Numbered from the stretch's first letter, positions 33,951 through 42,811 are shown. The stretch is DNA of 64,000 bases from Halogranum gelatinilyticum (GCF_900103715.1 NZ_FNHL01000001.1:1035295-1099294), one strand, 5' to 3'. Notes: a model not told the origin generated them from the sequence alone. Numbers and translations: made by a program.

Positions 33951-35615
33951 TTAGCGGTGCATATCGAACGGGAGTCCTTCGATGCCGTCGCGCTGGAAGT
34001 CGTTGATGGCGTCGTTGACCTCGTGGTAGCCGAGCAGTCCCTCCTGAATCATCCGGCGGATGAGGTCCGCTCGGAAGTCGAGGTCGTCGTAGATGTCGCG
34101 AGTGTCCTCGTAGCCCAGCAGGGTGGCGATCTGCTCTTCGAGGACGTAGGAGTTGTTCATGCCCTGGAAGACGATGTCGTCCTCGACGGGGTCCCACGAG
34201 AACACCTCGCGGGTGACGACCCCGTCCATCTCCTTCGAGTAGCCCTCGATCTCCTGGACGCTCGTCACCCGACGCAGGACGTCGTTGCCCTGCTTGACGC
34301 GGTTCTGGAACAGCGCGACGTCGGCGTTGTCCATGAACGTCTCGGGGACGTTGATGGGATCTGAAGTAAACCGCTGAATCATCGAGACGATGTCGGAGGC
34401 GTGGAACGTCAGCATGACCGGGTGGCCCGTCTGGGCCGCCTGGAAGGCCATCCGACCCTCGGCCCCACGCACCTCACCCACGATGATGTAGTCGGGACGC
34501 GACCGCAGTGCGGCGGCGACGAGGTCGAACATGTCGACGTCAGTCGAGTTCTCGCCGCGGCCCTCGCGGGTCAGGAGCTGCTGCCACGTGTTGTGCGGCG
34601 GCAGCACCTCGGCGGTGTCCTCTGCGGTGTAGATCTTCGCGTCGTCGGGGATGTACGAGAGAATCGCGTTCAGCGTCGTCGTCTTCCCGGACGCCGTCTC
34701 CCCGACGACGAACACCGTCTGTTCGTTCTCCAGACAGAGCCAGAGGTAGGCGGCGAGTTCGGGCGAGAGCGTGCCCCACTTCGTAATCTGGTTGATGGAG
34801 AGCGGCGTCTCCGAGCCCTGGCGGATGGTCAGCGAGGAGCCTTTGATACTCACGTCGTCGGAGTAGATGATGTTGATACGCGAGCCGTCGGGGAGCGTCG
34901 AGTCGACGATGGGGTCCGAGTCGGAGACGGGGTCGCCGATGCGCTCGCCCATGTTGCGCAGCCAGTTGTCGAACTCCTTCGGCGTCCCGAAGTCGACGGT
35001 GGTCTCCAACATCCCGTAGACGCTGTGGTCGACGTGGCACTCGTGGGGACCGATGACGTGAATGTCCTCGTTGGCCGGGTCGCGCATGACCGGCTCCAGC
35101 GGGCCGAAGCCGATGATGTCGCGGTTGAGCCGGTACCGGATGTTCTCGTAGGTCTCCTTCGTGACCTCGACGCGGCCGAAGTTCCAGAGCTTCGACAGCG
35201 AGTCGAAGGTGCTCTTCACGCCGCTCGTGATGCGCGTGCTCTCCTCCATCAGCTCCTCGATGAGGTCGTCGTACTCGGCTTCCTTCTCGGGGGCTTCGCG
35301 GTGGCCGCTCTTCGAGAGCAGTTTGCCCTTGAGCCGCTGGAGGACGGCCGACTCCGGTCCCGAGAGCGTCGGCTCGATGGCGTAATACTTCGTCGTCTGG
35401 CCGAGGTCACCGTAGATGTGACAGTAGATGGGGCCGCCGACGGGGTAGAGCACGTTCGGCCGGTTGGACTCGAACTCGCCGTCGGCCTCCTCGATGACCG
35501 TGGGGAACTCGCCGGTAATCTGCTTGAACTTCTTGAGATGGTCGAGCAGATGGGGTCGCTGGGAGGCGAGTCGCTTGAGTTCGGCTGACGGTTTGGCGGT
35601 TCCGTGGTCGGTCAT
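33951..35615 (-). CDS. arlI: Archaellum motor ATPase ArlI (FlaI)
   Basis: A 554-residue secretion-superfamily ATPase. Walker A is GETASGKT at residues 305-312, with YTAEDTAEV (Asp box) and IIVGEVRGAEGRMAFQAAQTGHPVMLTFHASD (Walker B and His box) following. It drives both assembly and rotation of the archaellum in the cytoplasm beneath ArlJ. The N-terminal 100 residues include the FDSLSKLWNFGRVEVTKETYENIRYR region after a helical part. It starts 1 base after the arlH stop. Confidence 0.95.
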   Translation of the reverse strand: MTDHGTAKPSAELKRLASQRPHLLDHLKKFKQITGEFPTVIEEADGEFESNRPNVLYPVGGPIYCHIYGDLGQTTKYYAIEPTLSGPESAVLQRLKGKLLSKSGHREAPEKEAEYDDLIEELMEESTRITSGVKSTFDSLSKLWNFGRVEVTKETYENIRYRLNRDIIGFGPLEPVMRDPANEDIHVIGPHECHVDHSVYGMLETTVDFGTPKEFDNWLRNMGERIGDPVSDSDPIVDSTLPDGSRINIIYSDDVSIKGSSLTIRQGSETPLSINQITKWGTLSPELAAYLWLCLENEQTVFVVGETASGKTTTLNAILSYIPDDAKIYTAEDTAEVLPPHNTWQQLLTREGRGENSTDVDMFDLVAAALRSRPDYIIVGEVRGAEGRMAFQAAQTGHPVMLTFHASDIVSMIQRFTSDPINVPETFMDNADVALFQNRVKQGNDVLRRVTSVQEIEGYSKEMDGVVTREVFSWDPVEDDIVFQGMNNSYVLEEQIATLLGYEDTRDIYDDLDFRADLIRRMIQEGLLGYHEVNDAINDFQRDGIEGLPFDMHR

Positions 35616-35616
35616 C

Positions 35617-36369
35617 TCAGGCCACGCTCCTCGACTCGATGACGATGCCCGTCCCCGAGCGGACGGAGAAGCCGATGATGTCGCCGACCTGCTCGCCCAT
35701 GCCCGCGAAGCGTTTGACCGAGATCTGTCGGCGGACGTCGCTGCCGACCTCGATCATATCGAGGGTCATGAACACGTCCGCGATGGCGCGGAACGGGCCG
35801 ATGGCCTCGTCGTCGACGGCCGAGGGGTCGACCGTGAGCACGATGATCTTCCCCCGGGAGATGACGTCCCGGAAGAACGAGATGATCTCGAGGGCGGCCT
35901 GCCGCTCCTCGTTGTTGCGGACGAGTGCCTCGAACGTCGGGTCGTTGCGGAGGATGGCGTCGAAGGTGTCGATGACGATGACGTCCGTCTGCCACATCAC
36001 CTGCGCCTCCATCAGCCGCTTCAGCAGTTCCTTGCGCTCGGTGTCGCCGCCGCCTGCGATGGTGCCGCCGGTGTCGAGGTCGGCGTGGAGGAAGAGCAGC
36101 TCCTCGTTCAGGAGCGGCTCGACCACGTCGTAGTCCAGCGAATACATCTGGTCGATGAACCCCCGGACCGTCAGCTCCGTCGAGAGGTAGGTGACGGCCG
36201 CGCCCTCCTGACACAGCCCGTAGGTCATCCGCTGGGAGATGGCACTCTTGCCCGCACCGTAGTCGCCCTCCATGAGGACGATGCTGCCGCGCGGGATGCC
36301 ACCGCCCAGTTCTTTGTTCAGCCGGTCGTGGTCGTCGAGGCCGAGTGAGAGGAGGTTTCGGTGGCTCAT
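35617..36369 (-). CDS. arlH: Archaellum regulatory ATPase-like ArlH (FlaH)
   Basis: A 250-residue KaiC-like protein. Walker A is GDYGAGKS at residues 35-42, and Walker B is in VIVIDTFDA. ArlH binds ATP and the ArlI ring and is thought to control its switch between assembly and rotation. It overlaps the arlG end by 4 bases. It differs from the two other KaiC-like proteins in the window by the acidic GDYG loop. Confidence 0.93.
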   Translation of the reverse strand: MSHRNLLSLGLDDHDRLNKELGGGIPRGSIVLMEGDYGAGKSAISQRMTYGLCQEGAAVTYLSTELTVRGFIDQMYSLDYDVVEPLLNEELLFLHADLDTGGTIAGGGDTERKELLKRLMEAQVMWQTDVIVIDTFDAILRNDPTFEALVRNNEERQAALEIISFFRDVISRGKIIVLTVDPSAVDDEAIGPFRAIADVFMTLDMIEVGSDVRRQISVKRFAGMGEQVGDIIGFSVRSGTGIVIESRSVA

Positions 36370-36818
36370 GTGTTGAAGACGAACACCTCCTCGTCACCGC
36401 CCATCACGAGTTTCACGCGGTGGTCACCCGCGCCGAGCGTCCCGGCGTCGATGTGGACGCGGACGACGTCGTTCGTCTGCCACTGGGCGTTGCTCTCGAT
36501 GGGTTCGACCCAGACGCTCGTCTGGTACATCCCGTCGACGAGCACGTCCAACCCGGTCCCGTCGGGCGGGAGGTTCCGCGTGCCGGTGTTCTTGACCAGC
36601 AGCGTGATGTTGCCGTTGCCCGAGCGGTCGTAGACCGGGCTTCCGGCGTCGCTGATGATCTCGAGGTCCGTGCGGACCTCGTTGCTCACGTCGAGACTCG
36701 CATCGCTGAGTGCCCCGTCGAGCCGTTCGACCCCCGCGGTGAACGTCCCGGCGACGCTCGCGGCGACGATGAGACTCGCGATGAAGAGGATCATGTGCGA
36801 CACGGAGACGCTGGCCAT
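36366..36818 (-). CDS. arlG: Archaellum stator protein ArlG (FlaG)
   Basis: A 150-residue protein with one N-terminal membrane helix (residues 7-28, HMILFIASLIVAASVAGTF) and an outer beta-sandwich (NGNITLLVKNTGTRNLPPDG). ArlG and ArlF form the stator complex in contact with the S-layer and the periplasm-like space. It starts 1 base after the stop of arlF. Confidence 0.92.
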   Translation of the reverse strand: MASVSVSHMILFIASLIVAASVAGTFTAGVERLDGALSDASLDVSNEVRTDLEIISDAGSPVYDRSGNGNITLLVKNTGTRNLPPDGTGLDVLVDGMYQTSVWVEPIESNAQWQTNDVVRVHIDAGTLGAGDHRVKLVMGGDEEVFVFNT

Positions 36819-36819
36819 C

Positions 36820-37257
36820 TCAGAGCACCTCCGCCTGCGAGATGCCGTGGTTCGTCACGACGACGACCCGGTTCGAGCCGTCTGCCGTCAGCGACACGTC
36901 GACCGTGACGGTCAGCCGCTCGCCGGGCAGCCAGAGATCGGTGTCCGTGTCCCCCGCCACCGCCGTCGCCGACGGCGTGGCGTAGCTGTTGTTTACGAGG
37001 ACGTCCGTCGCGTCGACCGAGAGGTCGGTCGTCCCGGTGTTGTCGACGTCGACGGTCAGCGTCGTCGACGGCGCGTCGTAGGAGACGTTGGCGACGCTGA
37101 TGGCCGTGTTCTGCTGGTCGAGGAGGACGTCGGCACTGTCTGCACGGGCGTCCGAGACGTCCTCGACGCCGTTCGAGACGGCCGGATAGAGGATTCCCAT
37201 CGAGATGAACATCGCCGCGAAGATGATGGCAGCCGACGCACTCACGCTAAATCCCAT
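36820..37257 (-). CDS. arlF: Archaellum stator protein ArlF (FlaF)
   Basis: A 145-residue protein starting at MGFSVSASAAIIF; 16 upstream codons of the open frame are excluded because the membrane helix begins here. One helix (residues 5-24) is followed by an outer beta-sandwich (STTLTVDVDNTGTTDLSVD). It binds the S-layer and anchors the motor with ArlG. The start lies 11 bases inside the end of arlCE. Confidence 0.92.
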   Translation of the reverse strand: MGFSVSASAAIIFAAMFISMGILYPAVSNGVEDVSDARADSADVLLDQQNTAISVANVSYDAPSTTLTVDVDNTGTTDLSVDATDVLVNNSYATPSATAVAGDTDTDLWLPGERLTVTVDVSLTADGSNRVVVVTNHGISQAEVL

Positions 37258-38830
37258 CGTCACCCCCGCGCGAGCGGCGGAGACCGCGGGACAGCTGCGC
37301 CCCACCGGGCATCGGCCCGGCGAGTGCCTGCACGTATTCGAGGCTGCGGACGTGGTGCGACAGCGAGAGGTCGCTCGTCCCCGGCCGTTCGGTCTCCGCG
37401 ACGTTGACGTCGCCGAAGCCGACGAGGAACTCCTCTAAGGTCCGGGCGACGTCGCCGCCGACCCAGTCGATGCGCTCGTAGTAGCGGATCGCCCGCGCCG
37501 CGTCGGCGACGTCGGACTGCTCGACGAGATACTCCAGCCACTCGATGACGAGCAGGTCGCCGATGTAGGCGTCGGGCAGCGTCGTGAGATACGGTTTCGG
37601 ACGCTCGTCGTCCTCGGTCGCCTCCTCACCAGCCGCGGCGGCCGTGGTTCCGAACTCGAAGCCGACATCCTCCGCGTCCTCCGAGTCGTCGTCCGACTCC
37701 GGGGCGTCCGCGTCGAGGGATTCTGACTCTTCGTCGTCGGCCGCGACGGCCGCTCCGTCGGCCGCGAGAACCGCGTCCTCCTCGTCGGACTCGAACAGCA
37801 TCTCGTCGGTCTCGACGGGGACCGCGTCGTCCTCCTCACCGAGGAGGTCGTCGCCGAAGTCGTCCTCGAAGTCATCCTCGAACTCCCCGTCGGCTTCGTC
37901 CTCTCCGAAGTCGAAGTCGCCTTCCTCCTCCAAATCGTCGCCATCCTCCTCGTCAGCCACCTCGAAGTCCTCCTCGGCCCACTCGGCGTCGCCGGACTCG
38001 TACTCCTCTTTCAGCTCGCTGAAACTCTTTCCGCCGCTGTCGCTCACTTCTGTCTCCATCTCTTCTGTCACGTCTCCGTCGTCGAAGCCGTCCATCCCGT
38101 CGTCCTCGAACTCGTCGTCCTCGAACTCGTCGTCGAGGTCGTCGAACTCGTCGTCCTCGTCGTCCAGCAGTTCGTCGTCGAAGAAGCCCTCGGCGTCCGC
38201 GCTGGCGATGGAGTCGTCCAGTTCCTCGTCGTCCTCGTCGTCGTCGGCGTTGTCGAACAGGCCGAGCGAGCCGTTCTCGAAGCCGCCCGCGCCGCCGCCG
38301 GGCTGGACGTCGTCGACGAAGGGGTTGATGCCGCGGGTGACCATCTCGTAGATGTCGAGCAGCTTGCGGACGTTCTCGCCGATGTCGTCGACCGTGTTCG
38401 AGATCTCCGTGTTCTCGCTACGGACGGTGTTGACCGTCGAGGAGAGCCGGGCGACCTCGCTCTCCAGTTCCGACAGGCGGTGGTCGAGTTCGTCGGTGTC
38501 GCTCCCGCCGTCGTCGCCGTCGCCGAAGGGGTCGTCACCGAAGGGGTCGTCCATCCCGCCCATGTCGTCGTCGTCGCCGAAGGGGTCGTCCATCCCGCCG
38601 TCGAGTCCCCCGCCGTTCATCAGCGGGTCGTCGTCGTCGCCGTCGCCGCCCTCGTCGCCGCCGAAGAAGCGGTCGAGGATGGCACTCCCGACGAGACCGA
38701 CGGAGAGAAGCAGTGCCGACAGACCACCGGTCCCGAACGGCACGACCTCCAGCAACCACCAGCCGAGGACCGGGGTCGTCCCGTCCCCGAACGCTAGGAG
38801 GAGCGTCTGGTGTGATGCCAGAATATGCAT
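37247..38830 (-). CDS. arlCE: Archaellum motor accessory protein ArlCE fusion
   Basis: A 527-residue fused ArlC-ArlE protein, as in other haloarchaea. The N-terminus has a hydrophobic segment (residues 10-53), then a coiled coil (about residues 110-165, ELDHRLSELESEVARLSSTVNTVRSE split here as a heptad region), a long Asp/Glu-rich disordered linker (about 190-400) and a folded C-terminal domain (KPYLTTLPDAYIGDLLVIEWLE). It connects Che proteins to the ArlI-ArlH motor. It is the first gene of the arl operon and carries the motility-type promoter. Confidence 0.9.
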   Translation of the reverse strand: MHILASHQTLLLAFGDGTTPVLGWWLLEVVPFGTGGLSALLLSVGLVGSAILDRFFGGDEGGDGDDDDPLMNGGGLDGGMDDPFGDDDDMGGMDDPFGDDPFGDGDDGGSDTDELDHRLSELESEVARLSSTVNTVRSENTEISNTVDDIGENVRKLLDIYEMVTRGINPFVDDVQPGGGAGGFENGSLGLFDNADDDEDDEELDDSIASADAEGFFDDELLDDEDDEFDDLDDEFEDDEFEDDGMDGFDDGDVTEEMETEVSDSGGKSFSELKEEYESGDAEWAEEDFEVADEEDGDDLEEEGDFDFGEDEADGEFEDDFEDDFGDDLLGEEDDAVPVETDEMLFESDEEDAVLAADGAAVAADDEESESLDADAPESDDDSEDAEDVGFEFGTTAAAAGEEATEDDERPKPYLTTLPDAYIGDLLVIEWLEYLVEQSDVADAARAIRYYERIDWVGGDVARTLEEFLVGFGDVNVAETERPGTSDLSLSHHVRSLEYVQALAGPMPGGAQLSRGLRRSRGGDDGI

Positions 38831-38855
38831 TGTTCGCGTTAACTGTTGACGATAC

Positions 38856-38889
38856 CTTGAAACCTCCCCTCCGAATATCAGCGTTGATA
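38856..38889 (-). promoter_or_regulatory. Motility-type operator and TATA element before arlCE
   Basis: A perfect palindrome TATCA-GCGT-TGATA (38876-38889) centred 23 bases upstream of the TATA-like CTTGAAAC (plus-strand reading, 38856-38863). That element lies about 30 bases from the ATG, implying a leaderless or near-leaderless arl mRNA. Confidence 0.75.
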
Positions 38890-38946
38890 CTCCGCGTCAG
38901 ACGATAGCGGAAAATGTTGACGACAACCCTCCCGACACGCCCTGCC

Positions 38947-39489
38947 TCAGATGACGGTGTCGCCCTTGTAGGCCGTCTTGACCGACAGCTCGTAGCTTCC
39001 CGTGTCGAACAGCAGTGACCGGCCGTACTCGCCGCCGACGTCCTCGGCGACCACGGAAATCCCGCGCTCCTCGAATGCGGCACGGGCGGCGGCGACGTTA
39101 CGGTCGCCGATGCTGCCCTCCTCGGTCGGCGTCAGATCCAACATCGTGCTCCCGCCGACCATCTTCGCCGTGATGTTTCGGGGGGAGGCACCCGCGTCGG
39201 TCATCGCGTCGACGAGACTGTCCAGCCCCGTGTCGACGAACTTCGCGGCCGACGCCGCCGGCGCGCTGTCCTCGGCTCCCGGCAACATGGCGTGTAACAG
39301 TCCTGCGACGCCGTTTCGTTCGTCGAAGAGCACGATGCCGAGACACGAGCCGAGACCGCTCGTCGCCAACACGGCCGCTTCGTCGACGACGGCGTAGTCC
39401 GCGATGCCGACTTTGACACGTCGTGGCGTTTCGTCTCTCACTGGGGGGTCTCCTGTTGCTGTCGACCGCTCAGAAGTATTGGTCTGCAT
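38947..39489 (-). CDS. cheD: Chemoreceptor deamidase CheD
   Basis: A 180-residue CheD. The catalytic cysteine lies in GLGSCLGIVLFD, the histidine in GLLHAMLPG and the threonine in VGGSTML, the known C-H-T triad. It deamidates transducer glutamines and in archaea works with CheC and CheF. Its start overlaps the end of cheC by 20 bases, and it is the last gene of a cheY-cheC-cheD operon. Confidence 0.93.
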   Translation of the reverse strand: MQTNTSERSTATGDPPVRDETPRRVKVGIADYAVVDEAAVLATSGLGSCLGIVLFDERNGVAGLLHAMLPGAEDSAPAASAAKFVDTGLDSLVDAMTDAGASPRNITAKMVGGSTMLDLTPTEEGSIGDRNVAAARAAFEERGISVVAEDVGGEYGRSLLFDTGSYELSVKTAYKGDTVI

Positions 39490-40690
39490 CGACCTTCGTC
39501 TCGCCGGCGCGGTCGACGTCGAGCGTTTCCAGTGCCCGTTTCAGTTCGGCCTCGTCCGGCAGCGCGTAGAGTTCACACCGGAACTGCTCGCGCTCGGTGC
39601 GAACGGTCGAGTCGATCATGAACGCGAAGTCCTGTGACTGACCGAGCCGGCCGACGACGGGGCTGACGATGGCCGAGCCCATGTCGTGGACGAACTGCGG
39701 CGGCGTGTGGTCGATGCTGGTCTGGAGCACGTTCGCCCAGCCGTCGATGAAGCCGCTCGTCATGACGTTGCCCAACTCTTTGATGGCGCCGCGCTCCATG
39801 TCGCCCAGCCCGTCGCCCTCCGTCTCCATGGGGAGCATCGTCTCGGCGACCGTCCGTGCGGACGCCTCGTCGAAGAGGATGAGCAGATAGCCGCTCGGCA
39901 TCCCCTGGAAGCCGATGACGACACCGGCGAAGCGGTCGTCGCCGACGTGGTTCGGGGCGTCCTCGATGGGGACGAAGCTCAGCCGACTCACGTCGACCTC
40001 CGTGTCGACGCCGGTCATCATCGAGATGTTCTCGGCGGCACCCTTCGCGCCCTGCTTCGTCATCTGGTTGAAGACGCTCAGCTTGTCGACCGGGATGGCC
40101 TCGTCGTCGTCCTCGCGCTGCAGCGACATCAGCTCCGTCATCGCCCCGTACTCGGGGAACATGTAGATGAAGAAGTTGACGTCGCGGTCGAGCGTCTCCA
40201 GGCGGCTCTCGAAGAGGAAGACCTCCTCGCCCGACTCGAGTGCTCGCTGGGGCAACACGTCCGTCCCCTCGCGCTCGACGTACGTCGGCGGCGTCATGTC
40301 GATGGCGGTCCCGAGATGGTCGGCCCAGCCGTCGATGAAGCCGCTCATCATGATGTTGCCGACCTCTTTGACGCCGCTCTTCGCGAACTCGTCGATGCCG
40401 TCACCGGTGTACGACCCCGGCAGGAGATACTCCAGGAGCGCGCCGATGTTCTCGCGCTTGAACACGAGGACCGTCTCGCCCTCGAACTGTCCGTCGAAGC
40501 CGATCTGGACGCCGACGAACTGCTCGTCGTCGAACGACTCTCGGAGGTCGTCGGGCGACAGCAGCGTGATGTTCGTCACGTCGACGAAGACGTCGATACC
40601 CGTCAGCTGTGAGAGCGAGTCGGCGGCGTGGTGACTCCCTTCACGTGCGAGCTGACTGAAGACACCGAGCGAGTGGATGTCGACTTTCAT
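39470..40690 (-). CDS. cheC: CheY-P phosphatase CheC, two-domain form
   Basis: A 406-residue protein starting at MKVDIHSLGVFSQL. It has two CheC domains in tandem. Each carries a phosphatase helix with the E-x2-N signature (VKEVGNIMMSGFIDGWAD in the first; IKELGNVMTSGFIDGWAN in the second). Both repeats keep the active residues, so four helices could act on CheY-P. The longer frame upstream is shadow over cheY. It begins 1 base after the cheY stop. Confidence 0.92.
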   Translation of the reverse strand: MKVDIHSLGVFSQLAREGSHHAADSLSQLTGIDVFVDVTNITLLSPDDLRESFDDEQFVGVQIGFDGQFEGETVLVFKRENIGALLEYLLPGSYTGDGIDEFAKSGVKEVGNIMMSGFIDGWADHLGTAIDMTPPTYVEREGTDVLPQRALESGEEVFLFESRLETLDRDVNFFIYMFPEYGAMTELMSLQREDDDEAIPVDKLSVFNQMTKQGAKGAAENISMMTGVDTEVDVSRLSFVPIEDAPNHVGDDRFAGVVIGFQGMPSGYLLILFDEASARTVAETMLPMETEGDGLGDMERGAIKELGNVMTSGFIDGWANVLQTSIDHTPPQFVHDMGSAIVSPVVGRLGQSQDFAFMIDSTVRTEREQFRCELYALPDEAELKRALETLDVDRAGETKVDADQYF

Positions 40691-40691
40691 C

Positions 40692-41057
40692 TCAAGCCGC
40701 CGGGACGACGTCGTTGATCGCTTCGAGGACGTTCGGCTTCTGGAACGGCTTCGTGATGTACCCCTGTGCACCCGCCTTGATGGCGGCCTTCATCTTCTCC
40801 TCCTGGCCGACACTGGTACACATGATGACCCGCGCGTTCGGGTCGGTGTCCGTGATCTCGTTCGTCGCCTCGATACCACTCCGAATCGGCATCACGATGT
40901 CCATCATGACGAGGTCGGGGTCGGTCTCTTCGTAAAGCTCGACGGCCTCGACGCCGTTCTCGGCCTCGCCCACGATGTCGTAATCCGCGTCCAGAATCTC
41001 CCGCAGGAGGTTCCGCATGAACTCTGAGTCGTCCGCGATGAGTACTCGAATCGCCAT
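40692..41057 (-). CDS. cheY: Chemotaxis response regulator CheY
   Basis: A 121-residue single receiver domain. Conserved residues are the acidic pair at 9-10, the phospho-acceptor Asp53 (MMDIVMP), Thr81 (MCTSVG) and Lys103 (TKPF). It carries the signal from CheA to the archaellum through CheF. It is the first gene of cheY-cheC-cheD, with its own promoter and motility-type palindrome. Confidence 0.95.
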   Translation of the reverse strand: MAIRVLIADDSEFMRNLLREILDADYDIVGEAENGVEAVELYEETDPDLVMMDIVMPIRSGIEATNEITDTDPNARVIMCTSVGQEEKMKAAIKAGAQGYITKPFQKPNVLEAINDVVPAA

Positions 41058-41089
41058 AAGCTGGTCTACCGATGCTTCAAAAAGCGTTC

Positions 41090-41124
41090 ATATAAACTCT
41101 CGCGCGAAATTATCAACTCTGATT
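41090..41124 (-). promoter_or_regulatory. Motility-type operator and TATA element before cheY
   Basis: TATCA-ACTC-TGATT (41111-41124; one mismatch) is centred 24 bases upstream of a clear TATA element (ATATAAAC plus-strand reading, 41090-41097). The element is about 36 bases from the ATG, so the leader is about 10 bases. Confidence 0.7.
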
Positions 41125-41153
41125 TCCCCCCGCCGTCCGCCGGCTGTCCGGCA

Positions 41154-41738
41154 CTACTCTCCGGAGAAGGTGACGCCGTCGGCGTCGTCGATGGCGGCGA
41201 CCAGGTCGGCGATGGAGTCGTCGCCCGAGAGACCGTGGCGTCTGAGCAGGCCGACGAGACTCCGCTTCGGGAAGGTGATCGGCATATCCGACTCCGCGAG
41301 GAGGATACCGAGCGTCTCCTCGACGGGCGTGTCGCCGCCGATCTGCCGGGCGTACCAGAGCATCAGCGTCTCGAAGGTCGTCACGACGTCGTTCGAGACC
41401 ATCCGGTGGCGGACGACCGAGCCGTCGAACTTCAGCGTCGCGTCGAAGCCGTAGTCGAAGCCGTTGTCGGTCATCGACTCGGCGAGCCACTCGCTCACGG
41501 CTTGGGCATCGACGGCGGGCTCGGGCTGGTTCTGTTCAGGCATCGGTTCGGGCGTCGGCTCGGGTTCCGGCTCCGGCGGCTCCGGGTTCGATGGGACCTC
41601 GTCTGCGATGCCACCGGGTGAGATGAGAAACCGGTCGTCGCCCAGTTCTGCGACCTCGTCGCGGTCGCTGAGATCGAGTTCCTCGGGGTCGAGGACCGGC
41701 CCGTCTTTCGCGTCGTCGTTCGGTTCGTCTGGAGGCAT
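41154..41738 (-). CDS. Conserved haloarchaeal protein in the motility island
   Basis: A 194-residue soluble protein. Residues 1-45 are acidic, 46-75 are a Pro/Glu linker (PEPPEPEPEPTPEP), and the C-terminal 120 residues look folded and helical (AQAVSEWLAESMTDNGFDYG, LKFDGSVVRHRM, KRSLVGLLRRHGLSGDDSI). No domain is recognised. It lies between archaellin and cheY and is probably connected with motility by place only. No copy of the palindrome is seen before it. Confidence 0.6.
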   Translation of the reverse strand: MPPDEPNDDAKDGPVLDPEELDLSDRDEVAELGDDRFLISPGGIADEVPSNPEPPEPEPEPTPEPMPEQNQPEPAVDAQAVSEWLAESMTDNGFDYGFDATLKFDGSVVRHRMVSNDVVTTFETLMLWYARQIGGDTPVEETLGILLAESDMPITFPKRSLVGLLRRHGLSGDDSIADLVAAIDDADGVTFSGE

Positions 41739-41826
41739 CTGTCGCTCTTGGTGCGAAAAGCAAGTGAGAGGATAAGAAAGTTGAGGTGGCCGCGCGGTGC
41801 GACAGAGAGAGAAGTGAGAGAGGCGT

Positions 41827-42432
41827 TTACAGCTCGACCGCGTTCTCGCCAGCGAGCGACTCGGGGACCTTCACGCGGATGATGGTCGTCGAACCACTCT
41901 CGGTGTTGATGCGGATGGTCGCCTCTTCACCGGGTGCGAGGTCGGCGTTCTGGTTCGTGAACGCGTCCATGTCGAGCGAGAGCGTCAGGCGGTCACTGCG
42001 GTCGTTCAGGACGTACGAGCCCGTCGTACTGCCGTCGAGCGAGCCGTCTGCGTCCTTTAGGACGGAGTAGCTGTCAGGGGTCGTGCCACTCGCGTCGAGT
42101 GCGATGCGGTCGACACCCTTCGGCCCGATGAACTCGAGCGTCGCATTACTGATGTCGATGTCGCTCGCCCCCGGCGACTTCTGGAGGACGAGTTCGACGC
42201 TGCTGACCTTCTCGTCCGTCACGATACCCGTCTTCGCGACCGGCTCGAGGCGGTCCGTCACTTGTGCACTGCTCTGTTGACCCGTCTGCTCGGACTTCGT
42301 CTGCAGGAAGCCCGCCGTGTTGATCAGGACGCCTGCCGCGATCGCAGCGACAAGGACCATCGCGATGAACACGATCAGCGTACCGATACCGACCTGACCG
42401 CGTTCTTCGTCGTCGTGGATGAATTCGAACAT
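41827..42432 (-). CDS. arlA: Archaellin (archaellum filament subunit)
   Basis: A 201-residue major filament protein. The class III signal peptide is cut before a long hydrophobic helix (ERGQ then [21 protein letters not shown]), the site of PibD. The outer domain is beta-rich and acidic, with one N-glycosylation sequon (NAT in DISNATLEF). Only one archaellin gene is present in the window. Its mRNA seems to have a leader of about 60 bases, judged from the TATA-like element at 42516-42523. Confidence 0.93.
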   Translation of the reverse strand: MFEFIHDDEERGQVGIGTLIVFIAMVLVAAIAAGVLINTAGFLQTKSEQTGQQSSAQVTDRLEPVAKTGIVTDEKVSSVELVLQKSPGASDIDISNATLEFIGPKGVDRIALDASGTTPDSYSVLKDADGSLDGSTTGSYVLNDRSDRLTLSLDMDAFTNQNADLAPGEEATIRINTESGSTTIIRVKVPESLAGENAVEL

Positions 42433-42515
42433 TGTTTTTGGTTTTCCTTCGCCGCCTGCGACTCGGTTCGCACGTCATCGCCGTCAGACTCTATCTACGC
42501 AGACCGGCAAACGGG

Positions 42516-42550
42516 TATTAAAACTACGTTCCAAAATATCACGTCTAATA
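42516..42550 (-). promoter_or_regulatory. Archaellin promoter with degenerate motility-type operator
   Basis: TATCA-CGTC-TAATA (42537-42550; one mismatch) is centred 24 bases upstream of a strong TATA element (TATTAAAA in plus-strand reading, 42516-42523). The archaellin ATG is about 84 bases further, so a leader of about 60 bases is expected. Confidence 0.65.
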
Positions 42551-42618
42551 ACGGCCGAATTCGGGTGTTTCGGGCCCTCTACAAGCTATTTGGCTACTCC
42601 CACTGAGCACCTCCCGGC

Positions 42619-42652
42619 AAATTTCACCCGTCTGAACATATCACTGCTGATA
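42619..42652 (-). promoter_or_regulatory. Orphan motility-type operator with TATA-like element
   Basis: A perfect TATCA-CTGC-TGATA (42639-42652) with AAATTT at 42619-42624 centred 24 bases away, as at the other sites, facing the archaellin gene. No open frame follows before the archaellin promoter. It could be a second archaellin promoter or start a small RNA. Confidence 0.5.
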
Positions 42653-42680
42653 ATCGGAACGGGGCAACGCGACCCGGCTT

Positions 42681-42811
42681 CGGACGCTCGCGCTCAGCGT
42701 CCGGTGCCGTCTCGAAACTGCCCGATTTCGCTGTCACTCGCGTGCGCGCGAAAGCGACACTGGTACGAGATGGTACAAGTCGTACCCCTCCCGAGACCGG
42801 TGGCTCTCGGG
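42681..42811. repeat. Hairpin-rich non-coding stretch
   Basis: Four successive inverted repeats: a perfect 8-bp stem CGGACGCT/AGCGTCCG (42681-42688, 42696-42703), TTTCGC/GCGAAA (42726-42731, 42748-42753), GGTACGA/TCGTACC (42762-42768, 42780-42786) and CCCGAGA/TCTCGGG (42790-42796, 42805-42811). Could be terminators of the upstream gene or a structured RNA. Confidence 0.5.
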
